Assembly (NCBI GenBank): GCA_028276345.1
Contig: JAPYWM010000083.1
Location: 1 to 6,204, forward strand
Direction: 5' to 3'
DNA: 6,204 bases
From: Sphingobacterium sp.
Lineage (GTDB): Bacteria; Bacteroidota; Bacteroidia; SpSt-205
Shown: one piece after another, positions 5,291 to 6,204 of the stretch
Position numbering within the stretch: position 1 is the stretch's first letter
Layout of the letters: each line of letters opens with the position of its first letter
Notes under the pieces: generated by a model
The model's input: the letters and a program-made list of their open reading frames with translations, nothing else
Told to the model about the DNA's origin: nothing
Database searches by the model: none
Translations under genes and position numbers: made by a program

Positions 5291-6148
5291 TTAGCGCTCG
5301 GCGTTTTTGTAGAGCACCCAGGCGGCGGGCGCATCGTGGGGGAGGAGGGCTTTCATCTGGGTGTGCAGGGTGACGGGATCTTTGGGGAGAGGCCAAGAGG
5401 CCGCTTCGTGAATCCACGCTGGCCGAAAGGCCAAAAGATGGCCGATTTCCGCTGCGGAAAGAATGGTAGACTCCCGTAGGTCCTGCGGCAGCTCCTGCCA
5501 GGTAACGATCTCCTCGGGATTACGGGGCTGTTTCATCCAGAAGAGGTTTTCGGCGCGGATACGGGCGTACCAAAAACCCCCCAGCCGGGCGATAATGTCC
5601 ATCTTCTGCGGGTCGGGTAGACCATTGGCATCCAGAACCGCCTCATCAATATGAAGTAGGAGGACTTCTGCCAGGATCAGCTGACCTGCGCCGGGGTTAT
5701 TGCCTAAGGGGATGATCTCCCGAACCCGGCATTCAGCCTGGACGGGCGTGCCAGCGATCCGTGGCGGCCGTACCCGTAAAGAAGGGAGCGTTTCCAGGCC
5801 GGCAAGGGCTATCTCATCCGTCTCAGGAGCGTACTCGCCCGTGGTGATGTTCATTTTGTGCGCGAGGTTGTAAGGGACGAGGTGGATGACCGCCTCGGGG
5901 ATAACTTGGACATTGCGCAGGGTGTCTTTAGCACCGCCTGTGCGGGCACTGGTGCTGGGACTAAACCCCACCACGGGCGGCTTACTGCTAAAAACACCAA
6001 AGTAGCTGAAAGGCGCCAGATTGCGAGTGCCCTTTTCATCGAGGGTGCTTACCCAGGCGATGGGCCGGGGAAAAAAACTCCCAATCATGTAGGGATGCCA
6101 CTGTCTCAGGTCAAACTTCTCCGGGTCAAACGTACGGTAGGTACTCAT
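5291..6148 (-). CDS. Flavin reductase-like FMN-binding protein (DIM6/NTAB family)
   Basis: The 285-residue protein has no signal peptide or membrane segment and so is probably cytoplasmic. The flavin reductase-like split-barrel domain covers about 15-205. It shows SFFPRPIAWVSTLDEKG (24-40), NLAPFSYFGVFSSKPPVVGFSP (43-64, the FMN-binding strand region), KDTLRNV (74-80), ESPVQ-like GTPVQAECRV (133-142) and ARLGGFWYARI (187-197). The last 80 residues, with LPQDLRESTILSAAEIGHLLAF (220-241), resemble the C-terminal tail of the roughly 290-residue Bacteroidota branch of this family, so the length is normal. Members bind FMN and either reduce flavin with NAD(P)H or act as flavin-dependent enzymes; the substrate here is unknown. 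ATG 6148 is the first possible start in this frame within the window; the 18 in-frame codons upstream contain no ATG, GTG or TTG. No Shine-Dalgarno is visible. It lies 43 bases upstream of the receptor gene on the same strand, so co-transcription is possible, but a functional link is not shown. Confidence 0.9.
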   Translation of the reverse strand: MSTYRTFDPEKFDLRQWHPYMIGSFFPRPIAWVSTLDEKGTRNLAPFSYFGVFSSKPPVVGFSPSTSARTGGAKDTLRNVQVIPEAVIHLVPYNLAHKMNITTGEYAPETDEIALAGLETLPSLRVRPPRIAGTPVQAECRVREIIPLGNNPGAGQLILAEVLLLHIDEAVLDANGLPDPQKMDIIARLGGFWYARIRAENLFWMKQPRNPEEIVTWQELPQDLRESTILSAAEIGHLLAFRPAWIHEAASWPLPKDPVTLHTQMKALLPHDAPAAWVLYKNAER

Positions 6149-6204
6149 AATATACGGATTTTTACGGTTTGGATGCGTTGACGGGTCGCTTGGAGGATAG
6201 TCCA
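6149..6204 (-). other. Right-edge sequence, possibly the last 19 codons of an upstream - strand gene
   Basis: On the - strand the frame beginning at 6204 stays open for 19 codons (WTILQATRQRIQTVKIRIL) and stops at TGA 6147-6145, overlapping the flavin reductase ATG as ATGA. The same overlap joins atpD to atpC, so this could be the end of an upstream operon gene. Nineteen open codons can easily occur by chance and the peptide is not recognisable. No promoter matching TAnnTTTG is seen here; TATATTAT just before the ATG matches only partly. Confidence 0.22.

Noticed and set aside
3214..6148. Copper-reduction operon formed by the flavin reductase and the copper-type receptor
   Set aside because: A cytoplasmic flavin reductase could in principle reduce imported metal, but the only support is same-strand adjacency, and the receptor seems to have its own -7 element.
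5858..6181. 107-codon open frame on the + strand over the flavin reductase start
   Set aside because: It is the complement of a well-recognised FMN-binding domain, with no ribosome binding site or recognisable protein motif.

Overview
The window looks like chromosomal DNA from a fairly GC-rich member of the Bacteroidota. Four signs agree. The left-hand gene ends in a type IX secretion (T9SS) type B sorting domain. The F1 beta subunit carries insertions typical of that phylum. The epsilon subunit is the short form. At least one start codon is preceded by the Bacteroidota housekeeping promoter (TTTG, about 21 bases, then TAnnTTTG). I cannot name a genus.

Layout: (1) Bases 1-1287, + strand, are the 3' part of a large secreted protein with three Ig-like modules, a PKD domain and the sorting domain. 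It ends at a strong intrinsic terminator (1311-1344). (2) A promoter at 1372-1404 drives a two-gene operon, atpD (1414-2937) and atpC (2934-3182). These encode the F1 ATP synthase beta and epsilon subunits and overlap by ATGA. No other ATP synthase gene is present, so this is the separated atpDC unit. (3) Converging on it from the - strand are a TonB-dependent outer-membrane receptor (5247-3214) and, upstream of that, a flavin reductase-family FMN protein (6148-5291). The 43-base gap between these two holds a second TAnnTTTG element right before the receptor start. The right edge may carry the last codons of another - strand gene, overlapping the flavin reductase start by ATGA.

The genes serve unrelated roles: surface/secreted protein, energy conservation, outer-membrane uptake and flavin chemistry. 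The most informative observation is that the receptor carries CxxxM and HxM motifs spaced almost as in the copper-binding site of Pseudomonas OprC, which suggests a copper importer. The promoter positions also imply that atpD and the receptor are made from leaderless or nearly leaderless mRNAs. I saw no mobile element, CRISPR array, tRNA, rRNA or defence system, and no clearly new multi-gene system. No gene-free stretch exceeds about 130 bases.
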